Shown piece by piece: positions 1 to 8,631 of a DNA stretch of 64,000 bases (its first letter is position 1; each line of letters opens with the position of its first letter). The stretch covers positions 120,999 through 184,998 of the forward strand of contig NZ_LZHW01000103.1 of assembly GCF_001667265.1 (NCBI RefSeq), written 5' to 3'. The notes under the pieces were generated by a model. That model worked only from the letters and a program-made list of their open reading frames with translations. It made no database searches and was not told the origin of the DNA. The position numbers and the translations under genes were made by a program. This stretch comes from Mycobacterium sp. ACS4331 (lineage in GTDB: Bacteria; Actinomycetota; Actinomycetes; Mycobacteriales; Mycobacteriaceae).

Positions 1-1
1 C

Positions 2-862
2 GACCGTCGCATCGGCTTCGCCGAGTTCGGAGACCCACAGGGCCGTCCGGTGTTCTGGCTGCACGGCACACCCGGCGCCCGCCGACAGATCCCCACCGAG
101 GCCCGCGTCTTCGCTGAGGAGAACCACCTGCGTCTGCTCGGGGTGGACCGCCCGGGCATCGGATCCTCGACACCGCACCAGTACACCAACATCGCCGCGT
201 TCGCCGACGACCTGCGCATCATCGCCGACACACTCGGCATCGACAAGATGACCGTGGTCGGGTTGTCGGGTGGCGGCCCGTACACGCTGGCCGCAGCGGC
301 GCTGATGCCCGACCGCGTGATCGCCGCCGGAGTCCTCGGCGGCGTCGCCCCCACCGTGGGCGCCGACGCCATCAAGGGCGGTGCGATGAACCTGGGCACC
401 CTCGTCGCGCCGGTGCTGGAGGTGGTGGGACAACCGGTGGGCGTGGTGGCCACCGGACTGGTGCGCCTCATCAAGCCCGTCGCGCTGCCCGCCCTCGAGA
501 TCTATGCACGAGTCTCACCCGAGGGCGACCGCAGGCTGCTGGCGCGGCCCGAGTTCAAGGCCATGTTCCTCGACGACCTGCTCAACGGTGGCCGCAAGCA
601 GTTGACCGCACCGTTCGCCGACGTCGTGAACTTCGCACACGACTGGGGTTTCCGCCTCGACGAGGTCAAGGTGCCCGTGAAGTGGTGGCACGGCGACAAA
701 GACCACATCATCCCCTATGCGCACGGCGCACACGTGGTCTCGCGACTGCCCGACGCGGAGTTGTTCACCCTCCCCGGCGAGAGCCATCTCGCGGGGCTGG
801 GGTACGCACAGGAGATCCTCGGCTCGATGTCAGCCCTGTGGGATCGCGCCCAGGAAAAGTAG
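2..862 (+). CDS. alpha/beta hydrolase (5' end outside window)
   Basis: This is an alpha/beta-hydrolase fold enzyme. The reading frame is open to the window edge, and the residues before the GTG at 50 already look like the first strand of the fold, so the true start lies upstream. An HGTPG oxyanion-hole motif (about 62-76) and a GLSGGG nucleophile elbow with its Ser codon at 266-268 are visible. A WHGDKD segment (acid) and a GESH segment (His) near 690 and 780 complete a plausible triad. The substrate cannot be read from sequence; serine esterases and lipases of this class are abundant in mycobacteria. The next gene starts 24 bases downstream on the same strand and may be cotranscribed. Confidence 0.85.
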   Translation, partial: DRRIGFAEFGDPQGRPVFWLHGTPGARRQIPTEARVFAEENHLRLLGVDRPGIGSSTPHQYTNIAAFADDLRIIADTLGIDKMTVVGLSGGGPYTLAAAALMPDRVIAAGVLGGVAPTVGADAIKGGAMNLGTLVAPVLEVVGQPVGVVATGLVRLIKPVALPALEIYARVSPEGDRRLLARPEFKAMFLDDLLNGGRKQLTAPFADVVNFAHDWGFRLDEVKVPVKWWHGDKDHIIPYAHGAHVVSRLPDAELFTLPGESHLAGLGYAQEILGSMSALWDRAQEK

Positions 863-885
863 CGTGATGGCATGGAGGCCGCGCC

Positions 886-1296
886 ATGAAAGCTCAAGAC
901 CATCCCAACCACACGTCCGACGTGCCCATGATCGTGCCGCCGTGGGCCGAGAGCCTGCAGATCAAATACTTCAACCCGGTGGTGCGCCGGTTGTCGGGCC
1001 TGATGCCGGGCGTGGCCGTGATTCGTCATCGCGGCCGCCGTTCCGGCACGCTGCACGAGACCCCGGTGACGCCGTACCGCAGGGGGAACACCGTGGCGAT
1101 CTCGCTGATCCACGGCAAGACCAACTGGGTCAAGAACGTGCTCGCCGCGGGTGAGGCCGACCTACACCTGCGCAAGGAGGATCTGCACCTCGTCAATCCG
1201 AGGATTGTCCCCGCCGGTTCGGACGGCACCGGACTGCCGCGGATCGTGCGGATGCAGCTGAAGCGGGTCGGGGCCCTCGTCGCCGATGTCGCTTGA
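886..1296 (+). CDS. nitroreductase/quinone reductase family (F420/FMN split-barrel) protein
   Basis: A 136-residue protein of the deazaflavin (F420)-dependent nitroreductase family, which in mycobacteria includes Ddn and many quinone reductase-like paralogues. The segment GRRSGTLHETPVTPYRRGN followed by a TNWVKNVLA region is the typical split-barrel cofactor-binding core. ATG at 886 is the only convincing start. Family members transfer hydride from F420H2 or bind FMN; the substrate here is unknown. It lies 24 bases after the alpha/beta hydrolase and converges on cinA with 12 bases between the stop codons. Confidence 0.8.
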   Translation: MKAQDHPNHTSDVPMIVPPWAESLQIKYFNPVVRRLSGLMPGVAVIRHRGRRSGTLHETPVTPYRRGNTVAISLIHGKTNWVKNVLAAGEADLHLRKEDLHLVNPRIVPAGSDGTGLPRIVRMQLKRVGALVADVA

Positions 1297-1308
1297 GGCT
1301 GCTGCAGC

Positions 1309-2574
1309 CTAGGGGGCCTGCAGGAGCCTGCGCAGCAGGTGCATCGCCACGGTCGTGGACCGCTCTCGGATGTCGGCGCGCTCACCCGGCAGCAGCACCG
1401 TGCGGGTCAGCGCCGCGCCGTCGGCGCGCATGACGGTGAAACACACTGTGCCGACCGGTTTCTCCGCTGAGCCGCCGCCGGGGCCTGCGATGCCGGTGAT
1501 CGCCACCGCGGTGTCCACCCCGAACCGTCGCAGCGCACCCGCGGCCATCGCCTCGGCGACCGGCTCGGAGACCGCACCGTGGGCGGCGATGAGCGCCGGA
1601 TCCACGCCCAACAGTTCGGATTTGGCCTCGTTGGAGTACACGACGCCACCGCCCATGACATAGGCCGAGGATCCCGGACGGTCCGTCAGCCTGGCCACGA
1701 CCAGACCGGCGGTGCATGACTCGGCGGTGGCGATGGTGCGCCCGGCGAGCAGAGCGGCGACCTGATCGTCGACTGTCGAACCGTCGGTGGAGTACACGTC
1801 GGTGCCGTGCTTTTCGACCAGCAGTGCCACGACATCGCGATAGACGTCGGCGTCGGCCGGTTCGTAGCGCGTGACGATCTCAAGTTCGCCGCGGCGCAGA
1901 CAGGTCGTGATCTCCAACCGGTCGAATCCGTTGATCTCCTTCTCCGCCAGTCGAAGCGTCTCGGCCAACCCCGATTCGGGCAGGCCGTACATGCGCACGG
2001 TCTCCTGGCGATACTCCGTTCGGCCCGCGATGGCGCGCCGCACCGCTTCGGTTCCCAGCGCGGTCGCCCACATGGGCTGCAGTTCTCTCGGCGGGCCGGG
2101 CAGCACGACCACCGTCGGGGTGCCCTCGACGACCACCCCCGGCGCGGTGCCCACCGGGTTGAGCACCTCGGCCCCGGCCGGAATCATCGCCTGCTTGCGG
2201 TTGGCCGCCAGGACAGCGTCGAAATCGGCATCGGGGAAACGGCGCATCATCCGCTTGAGGATCGCGGCGATCCGCGCCTCGAGGTCTGGGTCCAGAATCA
2301 GGTCGCGACCGCAGAAGTCGGCGACCACCGCGACCGTCATGTCGTCGGCCGTCGGTCCGAGCCCGCCGCTGGTCAGGATCAGGTCCACTCCCTCGTCGGC
2401 GTGGAACTTCAACGCCGCGACGATGTCGGCGGGCCGGTCTCCGCAGATCGTGATGTGGGCCAGTTCGACACCGAGTTCCAGCAGTCGATCCGCCAGCCAG
2501 GGACCGTTGAGATCGGTGACCCTGCCGGTCAGGACCTCGGTGCCGGTGACGACGATGCCCGCGCGTGTGCTCAC
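1309..2574 (-). CDS. cinA: CinA-like competence/damage-inducible protein
   Basis: A 421-residue CinA. The N-terminal half (about 1-170) is a MoCF molybdopterin-binding-type domain with the GLGPTADDMT motif. The C-terminal part (about 260-415) is the CinA domain with TAESCTAGLVVARLT and ITGIAGPGGGS; in other bacteria it has nicotinamide-nucleotide amidohydrolase (NMN deamidase) activity. The N-terminal domain in characterised relatives is an ADP-ribose pyrophosphatase. Start is GTG at 2574. Length fits the family. In Mycobacterium tuberculosis the orthologue is Rv1901 (from memory). The divergent, unrelated upstream gene starts beyond the GNAT gene, which runs in the same direction and ends 31 bases before this start, so the two may form an operon. 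Confidence 0.93.
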   Translation of the reverse strand: MSTRAGIVVTGTEVLTGRVTDLNGPWLADRLLELGVELAHITICGDRPADIVAALKFHADEGVDLILTSGGLGPTADDMTVAVVADFCGRDLILDPDLEARIAAILKRMMRRFPDADFDAVLAANRKQAMIPAGAEVLNPVGTAPGVVVEGTPTVVVLPGPPRELQPMWATALGTEAVRRAIAGRTEYRQETVRMYGLPESGLAETLRLAEKEINGFDRLEITTCLRRGELEIVTRYEPADADVYRDVVALLVEKHGTDVYSTDGSTVDDQVAALLAGRTIATAESCTAGLVVARLTDRPGSSAYVMGGGVVYSNEAKSELLGVDPALIAAHGAVSEPVAEAMAAGALRRFGVDTAVAITGIAGPGGGSAEKPVGTVCFTVMRADGAALTRTVLLPGERADIRERSTTVAMHLLRRLLQAP

Positions 2575-2605
2575 GCCTCGAGGCTACGGCGTGCGCCGCG
2601 CCGCC

Positions 2606-3268
2606 CTACCGCGGCGTGGCACCCGGAGCACGGACCACCATCGGCACCGCCGGGAAGTACGCGGCCATCTCCGACCGGCACTTGCGCAGCGCGGCGGTGC
2701 CCAAGCCCTTCTTCCGGTGCTCGGGGTGGATCCAGATGCGGACGTTGACCTCGCCGTCGAGAAGTTCCCCGAAGACCATGCCGACCTTGACCGGTCCCTC
2801 GAGCGCGACGAACCAGGCCGCGTCCTCGCTCGAGACCCGTTCCAGTGCCGAGCTGATCTCGTCGTCGAGGCCACCGGCCGGGGCGCCGGAGCCGTCCCCG
2901 GCGGTGTGCATGTCCTCGGTCCTGGCCGCGAAGATGTCGCGGTCCCCCGCACCGAACGGGCGCAGGGTCAGGGTCTCCCCGCTGGCCGCGGGACGCTCGC
3001 CGACGGTGAACGACAGCTGACTGTTGAGGTCTTCGAGTTCCGCGGCGATCTTGCGGCGCGAACTCTTCGTGAGCCGGTCGAAGGACAGGCCGATGACCGC
3101 TTCGGCGGACTGACGCGACGTCTCCAGCAGGGCCGCCACAGCGTCGACGGCGGCCGCAGTGTTCTCGGCCTCGACGATCGTGTCGAGCACCTCGTGACGG
3201 CGATCGAGGGCCGTGAGCAGGGCGTTGGTGATCTCGCGACGCGCCGCGGAGATGTCGTGATCGGGCAT
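2606..3268 (-). CDS. GNAT acetyltransferase with GyrA/ParC-like N-terminal helical segment
   Basis: A 220-residue protein in two parts. Residues about 100-215 are a GNAT N-acetyltransferase domain: HPEHRKKGLG at 181-190 is the acetyl-CoA pyrophosphate-binding loop. Residues about 10-85 do not belong to GNAT. They carry the pattern LLTALDRRHEVLDTI, then SFDRLTKSSRRKIAAELEDL, closely recalling the long helical hairpin of type II topoisomerase A subunits (the LxxLT...ExxKIxxEyxxL signature). The topoisomerase catalytic Tyr domain is absent, so this is not a gyrase. Start ATG at 3268 directly precedes the helical segment. The acceptor substrate is unknown. It lies just upstream of cinA on the same strand. 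Confidence 0.8.
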   Translation of the reverse strand: MPDHDISAARREITNALLTALDRRHEVLDTIVEAENTAAAVDAVAALLETSRQSAEAVIGLSFDRLTKSSRRKIAAELEDLNSQLSFTVGERPAASGETLTLRPFGAGDRDIFAARTEDMHTAGDGSGAPAGGLDDEISSALERVSSEDAAWFVALEGPVKVGMVFGELLDGEVNVRIWIHPEHRKKGLGTAALRKCRSEMAAYFPAVPMVVRAPGATPR

Positions 3269-3332
3269 GGCGCAACTCTAGTTCAGCGTCGCCCTACTGT
3301 GACAGGGACGCCCAAGCCCAGGAGGGATCCAG

Positions 3333-4475
3333 ATGGCCTCATCGCCCACGGTGCGACCGTTCCGCATCGACGTGCCCGACAGTGCGCTCGACGATCTCCG
3401 GGACCGGCTGCACCGGACGCGCTGGCCCGAAGCCGAGTGCGTCGACGACTGGAGCCAGGGCATCCCGCTGTCCTACACCACCGAGCTGGTGAAGTACTGG
3501 GCTGATCAATACGATTGGCGGTCAAGGGAATCCGCACTGAACCGGTTCGACCACTTCAAGACCGAGATCGATGACCTGGACATTCACTTCATCCACCAGC
3601 GCTCACCTCACGAGGACGCGTTGCCGCTGCTGATCACCCATGGCTGGCCAGGATCGATCGTCGAATTCCACAAGGTCATCGAACCGCTGACCAACCCGAC
3701 CGCGTTCGGAGGCCGGCCCGAGGACGCCTTCCACGTGGTGTGCCCGTCGCTGCCCGGCTACGGGTTCTCCGGGAAGCCGACGCACACCGGGTGGAACGTC
3801 GAACACATCGCTGTGGCCTGGGAGACCCTCATGCAGCGCCTCGGCTATCCACGCTACGGCGCCCAAGGCGGCGACTGGGGTGCGGCCGTGACCACCCAGA
3901 TCGGGCGAAATGAGGGTGGCTGCATCGGGATTCACCTCAACATGCCGATCGCGGGCCCACCCAAGGACCATTCGGGGAAATTCACCGCCGAGGAGCAGGC
4001 CGCACTGGCGGCGGCCGCCGAACACCGTCGATGGGGCACCGGCTACTCCACACAGCAGTCCACTCGCCCACAGACCCTGGGATACGGCCTGACCGACTCG
4101 CCGGTCGGGCAGTTGGCGTGGATCGTCGAGAAGTTCTGGGCCTGGACCGACTGCGAGGGCCATCCGGAGAACGTCCTGACGCGCGACGAACTGCTCGACA
4201 ACGTGATGGTGTACTGGCTGACCGCGACGGCCACCTCGTCGGCACGGCTGTACTGGGAGAGCTTCCGCCGCTTCGGCACAGGCGATCGGGTGGAGATCCC
4301 CACGGGCATGGCGGAGTTTCCCAAGGAGATTCTGCGTGCGCCGCGATCGTGGTGCGAGGCGAGCTATCACATCACGCACTGGACGACGATGCCGCGGGGC
4401 GGTCATTTCGCGGCATTCGAACAGCCCGATCTCTTCGTCGAGGACGTCCGGACGTTCTTCGCGACCCTGCGCTGA
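3333..4475 (+). CDS. epoxide hydrolase (EHN-type alpha/beta hydrolase)
   Basis: A 380-residue epoxide hydrolase with the EHN N-terminal region typical of microsomal-type enzymes (residues about 7-115), followed by the alpha/beta hydrolase core. HGWPG at 103-107 is the oxyanion-hole motif, the nucleophilic Asp is D181 in GGDWGA, and the catalytic His sits in GGHFAAFEQP near residue 357. The family opens epoxides to diols through an ester intermediate. Start ATG at 3333 is preceded by a strong AGGAGG site. The substrate cannot be deduced. It converges on the GH2 gene with a single base between the two stop codons. Confidence 0.92.
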   Translation: MASSPTVRPFRIDVPDSALDDLRDRLHRTRWPEAECVDDWSQGIPLSYTTELVKYWADQYDWRSRESALNRFDHFKTEIDDLDIHFIHQRSPHEDALPLLITHGWPGSIVEFHKVIEPLTNPTAFGGRPEDAFHVVCPSLPGYGFSGKPTHTGWNVEHIAVAWETLMQRLGYPRYGAQGGDWGAAVTTQIGRNEGGCIGIHLNMPIAGPPKDHSGKFTAEEQAALAAAAEHRRWGTGYSTQQSTRPQTLGYGLTDSPVGQLAWIVEKFWAWTDCEGHPENVLTRDELLDNVMVYWLTATATSSARLYWESFRRFGTGDRVEIPTGMAEFPKEILRAPRSWCEASYHITHWTTMPRGGHFAAFEQPDLFVEDVRTFFATLR

Positions 4476-4476
4476 G

Positions 4477-7263
4477 TCAGCGCGCTCCGCTGGGCCTGCC
4501 GCCGATCTCGACCACGGCCGGTGCGGTGTTGACGCCTGTGACCCGCACCCACCGCGGCGCCGGAGCGCCGGCCGGGGTCTCGGCGTGCACGGTCACGGCC
4601 TCGCCGGGGAACACCGTCACGTAGTTGTCGGAGTAGGTCACGGGCAGGATCTCGTCACCGTCGCGGGTGGCGAGCACCTCGGCGCGTTCGAAGAAGGCGA
4701 TGCGGTCCGTGCGATTCGACAGGCGGATGTCGACCCGTCTGCCGTCCGGCTCCGTCCGCTCGGCCCTGATCATCAACGGCGTCTTGGCCATGGTGTTCAG
4801 TGGTGTCATGTCCGCCCAACTGGACTGTTTGAGTGAGAACGCCGTGTCGTTGCTGGGATGTCCGACATCGTCGCGCTGCTGCGACTGCCAGTAGACGTTC
4901 TCCGTCATGACGGTGTCGTCGGCGCCGAGCAGCTGAGCCCTGACGAAGAAGACTCGGGAGGCCTGCGGCATCCGGGGCAGCACCATGGCGCGCGCGGTGC
5001 CGTTGGCGGCCACGTCCACCGGATCCGAGGTCCGATCGTCGACGAGTTCGCCGGACAGGTCGTAGACGCGCACCCGAGCACGAAGACCCGTTGCGGCACT
5101 GGGACTCTGGTTCACCACGGTGATGTCGGCGGTGCTGTGGTCGCCGGTGGCGTAGGAGTCGAACACCACCGACAGCGGGGTGAGTCCCTTCTTGGCGCCG
5201 AAGTATGAACCGCCGGGCCGCAGGTAGTAGTCGAAGAGATGGCCGAAGAACGACGGCCAGTGGTTGTTGAGCATCCAGTAGATGGTCATCTTGTGGCTGC
5301 CGAAGCCGCCGGCCGCGAAACCCTCGAACTGAGCACGAGTCGACTCGTAGTGCGCCAGTTGGGCCTTGCGCGTGAACTCCTGGGCGCTGCGCGACGAGCC
5401 GTAACGACGCATCACCGCGGTGCGGATGCTGTCGAGTTCGACGTTGTTGTCGTCGGACCCGGCATGGGTGTACCACGTGTCGTTGATCGGCCAGAGTTTG
5501 TCGGGCGGAATGAACTTGACCAGGCTCGCGAACGGCGGGATGTGCTCGTTGTCGCCCTGTTCGGCCGAGGCTCCCCGGGTCGCGGCGTACCGGCCGTCGA
5601 ACCAGTAGCTCGGCGGACGCCAACTGTACGGTCCGGCCATCTGGATGCCGTCCCAGGCCACCTCACCGTCGTCGTCCCGGTTGACTGACGACACGGTGTC
5701 CACTGTGGCGTTCTGCCAGTGCATTTCGGCCAGGATGTCGCGGTACCAGCCGAGCACCTCCGGCGGCGGCCGTCCGTCGCTGCCGTTGGCCCACAGGAAC
5801 GCCGCCGCATGCGGGCCGAATTCCTCGACCTGGGACCGCATGCTGTCCTGCGCGATGCGCCGGTCCTCGTCGTCCCACTGCCACCATTTCTCCCACTGGT
5901 TGCAGCACATCCAGCCGTACATCAACGGAATGCCCAGTGCGTCGGCCTGTTCGAGCAGATGGTCGCCCGGAAACTTGCCCTCCAACCGCAGCATGTTCAG
6001 GCCCAGGTCCCGGACGTACCCCAGGATCGCCTTCTCACGATCGGGGTCGTAGCGATACAGCAGGTCCGGGGTGTAGGTGGCTCCGCGGACCAGAAAGTCC
6101 CGGCCATTGACCTTCAGGTAGAAGTTGCCGCCGCGGCCCAGTTCCGGGAAGTCGGTGCTGTCGTCTCGGTGCTGGGTGACGGTGCGGATGCCGAACCGCT
6201 GCCGCTCGGTGTCAAGGGCCCTGCCGTAGGTGAGGAATTCCAGATTCAGGTCGTAGAGGCTGGGATCGCCCATGGTGTAGGGCCACCAGAGATCCGGGCC
6301 CTGGATTCGCAACTGCGGGAACGTCTCCGGGTCGAACCGCACCTGGCGCCGGTCACCTGACGGCAGGGTCACGGACTGGTCCACGGTCACGGTGGGCTTA
6401 CCGGGCCGGGAGATGGTGGCCCGCAGGACGCCCCGAACTGTGCGCCGAGTCTGGTTGGTGACCTCGGCGTTGACGGTGAGCCGTGCGGAGTCCGTGGCAG
6501 GCAGGGGAAGTTCGGTGTTCACCGTGGCAGGGCCCAGGTCGACACCGCCGGAGGCGTGCAGGAACACCGGCTTCCAGATGCCGGCGTTGCGGTCGGGCAC
6601 AAAGGAGGTGCCCACGGCCGGGTCACCCGGCGGCCCCTGATGGCCGATGTCACGCCAGTTGATCCAGTCCCACCAACTGTCGGCGAGTTCGACGCCGTCG
6701 ACATCCTGCAGGGACTGCTCCGGTGTCACCTTGACCGCCAACGTGTTCGGGGCGCCCGGGTGCAACCACGGGGTGACATCGAGGTCGTGGCTGACATACA
6801 TGCCGACCATCTCGGTGCTGTCGACGACCCGGTGCCCGTTGAGCCAGACCTCGGCTCGGTAGTTGATGCCGGGAAACTCCAGCGTGTACCGCCGGTGGCC
6901 GGCAGGCGGGGTGAACGTCGTGCGGTACCACCAGTCCTGGCGGTAGAGATCGGCCGGCACCTCGTCGCGCAGGTTGGTGCCGTAGTAGAGGTCGGGGTAG
7001 ACACCGTCGTCCTCGAGCGCGGCCAGCACCGTGCTGGGCATGCGCTGGATCGGATGCCACCCGGCGTCGGCGTACTCGGGCGTCGAGATGACCGCGCCGT
7101 CGGCGGGGACGTCGCGAGCGGACGCGAGTGCCCACCCCTGCGCAAGTTCCACCGTGGCCGGCGCCGGTTCGGGTCGAAGGAAGCCCGCGACGTCACCGGC
7201 GCCCAGAACCAGCACCGCCAGCAGGATCGGCACCAGGGCCAGTGCGGCGGTACGTCGACGCAT
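4477..7263 (-). CDS. secreted GH2 exo-beta-D-glucosaminidase-like glycoside hydrolase
   Basis: A 928-residue glycoside hydrolase family 2 protein. Residues 1-26 form a signal peptide or membrane anchor. A jelly-roll sugar-binding domain (about 40-240) and an Ig-like domain (250-365) precede a TIM-barrel catalytic domain (370-700), with beta-sandwich domains at the C terminus. The proton donor position is an Asp in NGSD (D496) and the nucleophile is E568. The 72-residue spacing and use of Asp instead of Glu match the exo-beta-glucosaminidase (CsxA) subfamily rather than beta-galactosidases. Likely role: outside-facing trimming of glucosamine- or mannose-type glycans such as chitosan fragments. 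It is divergent from the nitronate monooxygenase gene and is an island within otherwise conserved gene order. Confidence 0.88.
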   Translation of the reverse strand: MRRRTAALALVPILLAVLVLGAGDVAGFLRPEPAPATVELAQGWALASARDVPADGAVISTPEYADAGWHPIQRMPSTVLAALEDDGVYPDLYYGTNLRDEVPADLYRQDWWYRTTFTPPAGHRRYTLEFPGINYRAEVWLNGHRVVDSTEMVGMYVSHDLDVTPWLHPGAPNTLAVKVTPEQSLQDVDGVELADSWWDWINWRDIGHQGPPGDPAVGTSFVPDRNAGIWKPVFLHASGGVDLGPATVNTELPLPATDSARLTVNAEVTNQTRRTVRGVLRATISRPGKPTVTVDQSVTLPSGDRRQVRFDPETFPQLRIQGPDLWWPYTMGDPSLYDLNLEFLTYGRALDTERQRFGIRTVTQHRDDSTDFPELGRGGNFYLKVNGRDFLVRGATYTPDLLYRYDPDREKAILGYVRDLGLNMLRLEGKFPGDHLLEQADALGIPLMYGWMCCNQWEKWWQWDDEDRRIAQDSMRSQVEEFGPHAAAFLWANGSDGRPPPEVLGWYRDILAEMHWQNATVDTVSSVNRDDDGEVAWDGIQMAGPYSWRPPSYWFDGRYAATRGASAEQGDNEHIPPFASLVKFIPPDKLWPINDTWYTHAGSDDNNVELDSIRTAVMRRYGSSRSAQEFTRKAQLAHYESTRAQFEGFAAGGFGSHKMTIYWMLNNHWPSFFGHLFDYYLRPGGSYFGAKKGLTPLSVVFDSYATGDHSTADITVVNQSPSAATGLRARVRVYDLSGELVDDRTSDPVDVAANGTARAMVLPRMPQASRVFFVRAQLLGADDTVMTENVYWQSQQRDDVGHPSNDTAFSLKQSSWADMTPLNTMAKTPLMIRAERTEPDGRRVDIRLSNRTDRIAFFERAEVLATRDGDEILPVTYSDNYVTVFPGEAVTVHAETPAGAPAPRWVRVTGVNTAPAVVEIGGRPSGAR

Positions 7264-7329
7264 CCCTGCTATGGCGCACTCCTGCCGCGAATCGTTCTCC
7301 CCCGCACAACGCTCGTCACCTTACGAGAT

Positions 7330-7370
7330 CAGGTGTCGGAGGGCACCTGATGACTATCCGCCGACACCTG
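7330..7370. promoter_or_regulatory. nested inverted repeats between the divergent GH2 and oxidoreductase genes
   Basis: CAGGTGTCGG at 7330-7339 is repeated exactly as CCGACACCTG at 7361-7370, and CACCTG at 7344-7349 pairs with CAGGTG at 7330-7335. The arrangement looks like a multi-site operator, with 21 bases between the 10-base arms. It lies 67 bases upstream of the GH2 start and just before the KstR-type box. The regulator is unknown. Confidence 0.5.
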
Positions 7371-7378
7371 CGATAAAC

Positions 7379-7392
7379 TAGAACACGTTTCA
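7379..7392. promoter_or_regulatory. KstR-type operator upstream of nitronate monooxygenase
   Basis: TAGAACACGTTTCA fits the 14-base KstR palindrome TnnAACnnGTTnnA at every fixed position. KstR is the TetR-family repressor of cholesterol catabolism in mycobacteria. The box is 42 bases upstream of the ATG at 7435, a suitable place to repress that gene. Confidence 0.75.
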
Positions 7393-7434
7393 GTTTCGGA
7401 CTTCGCAACGTCGTGAACCCCCCAGGAGCGGACT

Positions 7435-8556
7435 ATGCATACTCCCCTGTGCGACCAACTCGGCATCGACCTGCCGATTTTCGCCTTCACCCACTGCCGT
7501 GATGTCGTGGTCGCGGTGAGCCGGGCCGGCGGATTCGGCGTCCTCGGCGCCGTCGGGTTCACGCCGGAACAGCTCGAGATCGAGCTGAACTGGATCGACG
7601 AGCACATCGGCGACCATCCCTACGGTGTCGACATCGTCATCCCGAACAAATACGAGGGCATGGATTCGAACATGTCCGCCGACGAGCTCAAGTCCACCCT
7701 GAACGCCCTGGTTCCCCAGGAGCACCTGGACTTCGCGAAGAAGATCCTCGCCGACCACGGCGTGCCGACCGATGACAGCGACGACAACGCTCTGCAGCTT
7801 CTCGGCTGGACCGAGGCCACCGCCACCCCGCAGGTGGAGATCGCGCTGAAGCACCCGAAGATGACGCTGATCGCCAACGCGCTGGGCACCCCGCCGGCCG
7901 ACATGATCGCGCACATCCACGCCGAGGGCCGCAAGGTCGCCGCGCTGTGCGGGTCTCCGTCGCAGGCGCGCAAGCACGCCGATGCGGGCGTGGACATCAT
8001 CATCGCCCAGGGCGGCGAGGCCGGCGGACACAGCGGCGAGGTCGGTTCGATCGTGCTGTGGCCGCAGGTGGTCAAGGAGGTGGCGCCGGTCCCCGTCCTG
8101 GCTGCGGGCGGCATCGGCAGCGGCCAGCAGATCGCCGCGGCGCTGGCGCTGGGGGCACAGGGCGCCTGGACGGGGTCGCAGTGGGTGATGGTCGAGGAGT
8201 CGGAGAACACGCCCGTGCAGCACGCGGCCTATGCCAAGGCCAGCAGCCGCGACACGGTCCGCAGTCGGTCGTTCACCGGCAAGCCCGCGCGCATGCTGCG
8301 CAATGACTGGACTGAGGCCTGGGAGAACCCGGACAACCCGAAGCCGCTGGGCATGCCGCTGCAGTACATGGTGTCCGGCATGGCCGTGGCCGCGACGCAC
8401 AAGTACCCGAACGAGACCGTCGACGTCGCGTTCAACCCGATCGGGCAGGTCGTCGGTCAGTTCACCAAGGTCGAGAAGACCTCGGCGGTGATCGAGCGCT
8501 GGGTGCAGGAGTACCTGGAGGCCACCGCGACGTTGACGGAGTTCAACGAGGCCTGA
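7435..8556 (+). CDS. nitronate monooxygenase / 2-nitropropane dioxygenase-family flavoprotein
   Basis: A 373-residue FMN-dependent TIM-barrel oxidoreductase of the nitronate monooxygenase family. PIFAFTHCRDVVVAVSRAGG at the N terminus and AQGGEAGGHSGEVGS followed by VLAAGGIGSGQQIAAAL are the FMN-binding signatures. The start ATG has a weak AGGAG about 8 bases upstream. The family oxidises alkyl nitronates or acts as NADH:quinone reductase; the physiological substrate is unclear. A KstR-type box at 7379 suggests expression with sterol catabolism, and the likely M. tuberculosis counterpart Rv1894c is, as I recall, in the KstR regulon. A long hairpin follows the stop codon. Confidence 0.9.
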   Translation: MHTPLCDQLGIDLPIFAFTHCRDVVVAVSRAGGFGVLGAVGFTPEQLEIELNWIDEHIGDHPYGVDIVIPNKYEGMDSNMSADELKSTLNALVPQEHLDFAKKILADHGVPTDDSDDNALQLLGWTEATATPQVEIALKHPKMTLIANALGTPPADMIAHIHAEGRKVAALCGSPSQARKHADAGVDIIIAQGGEAGGHSGEVGSIVLWPQVVKEVAPVPVLAAGGIGSGQQIAAALALGAQGAWTGSQWVMVEESENTPVQHAAYAKASSRDTVRSRSFTGKPARMLRNDWTEAWENPDNPKPLGMPLQYMVSGMAVAATHKYPNETVDVAFNPIGQVVGQFTKVEKTSAVIERWVQEYLEATATLTEFNEA

Positions 8557-8589
8557 CCCGGGTTCGCGCTCCCGGGCGCACCACGCACA

Positions 8590-8629
8590 CACAGAATCCG
8601 CCCAAACGTTCGTTTGGGCGGATTCTGTG
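8590..8629. terminator. 19-bp perfect hairpin between convergent genes
   Basis: C plus ACAGAATCCGCCCAAACG (8590-8608) and its exact complement (8611-8629) flank a two-base loop. The hairpin sits between the stop codons of the convergent genes ending at 8556 and 8632. No T tract follows on either side, as is common for mycobacterial intrinsic terminators. It would serve both strands. Confidence 0.8.
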
Positions 8630-8631
8630 CG

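Noticed and set aside
2606..3268. Calling the GNAT protein a DNA gyrase subunit
   Set aside because: Only the helical hairpin pattern is shared; the winged helix, tower and catalytic Tyr are missing.
3269..3332. KstR-like box upstream of the epoxide hydrolase (AACTCTAGTT)
   Set aside because: The AAC and GTT halves are separated by four bases instead of two, so it does not fit the motif.
1871..3505. Antisense open frame of 544 codons over cinA and the GNAT gene
   Set aside because: It crosses two well-supported genes on the other strand and has only Ser/Arg-rich sequence typical of shadow frames.
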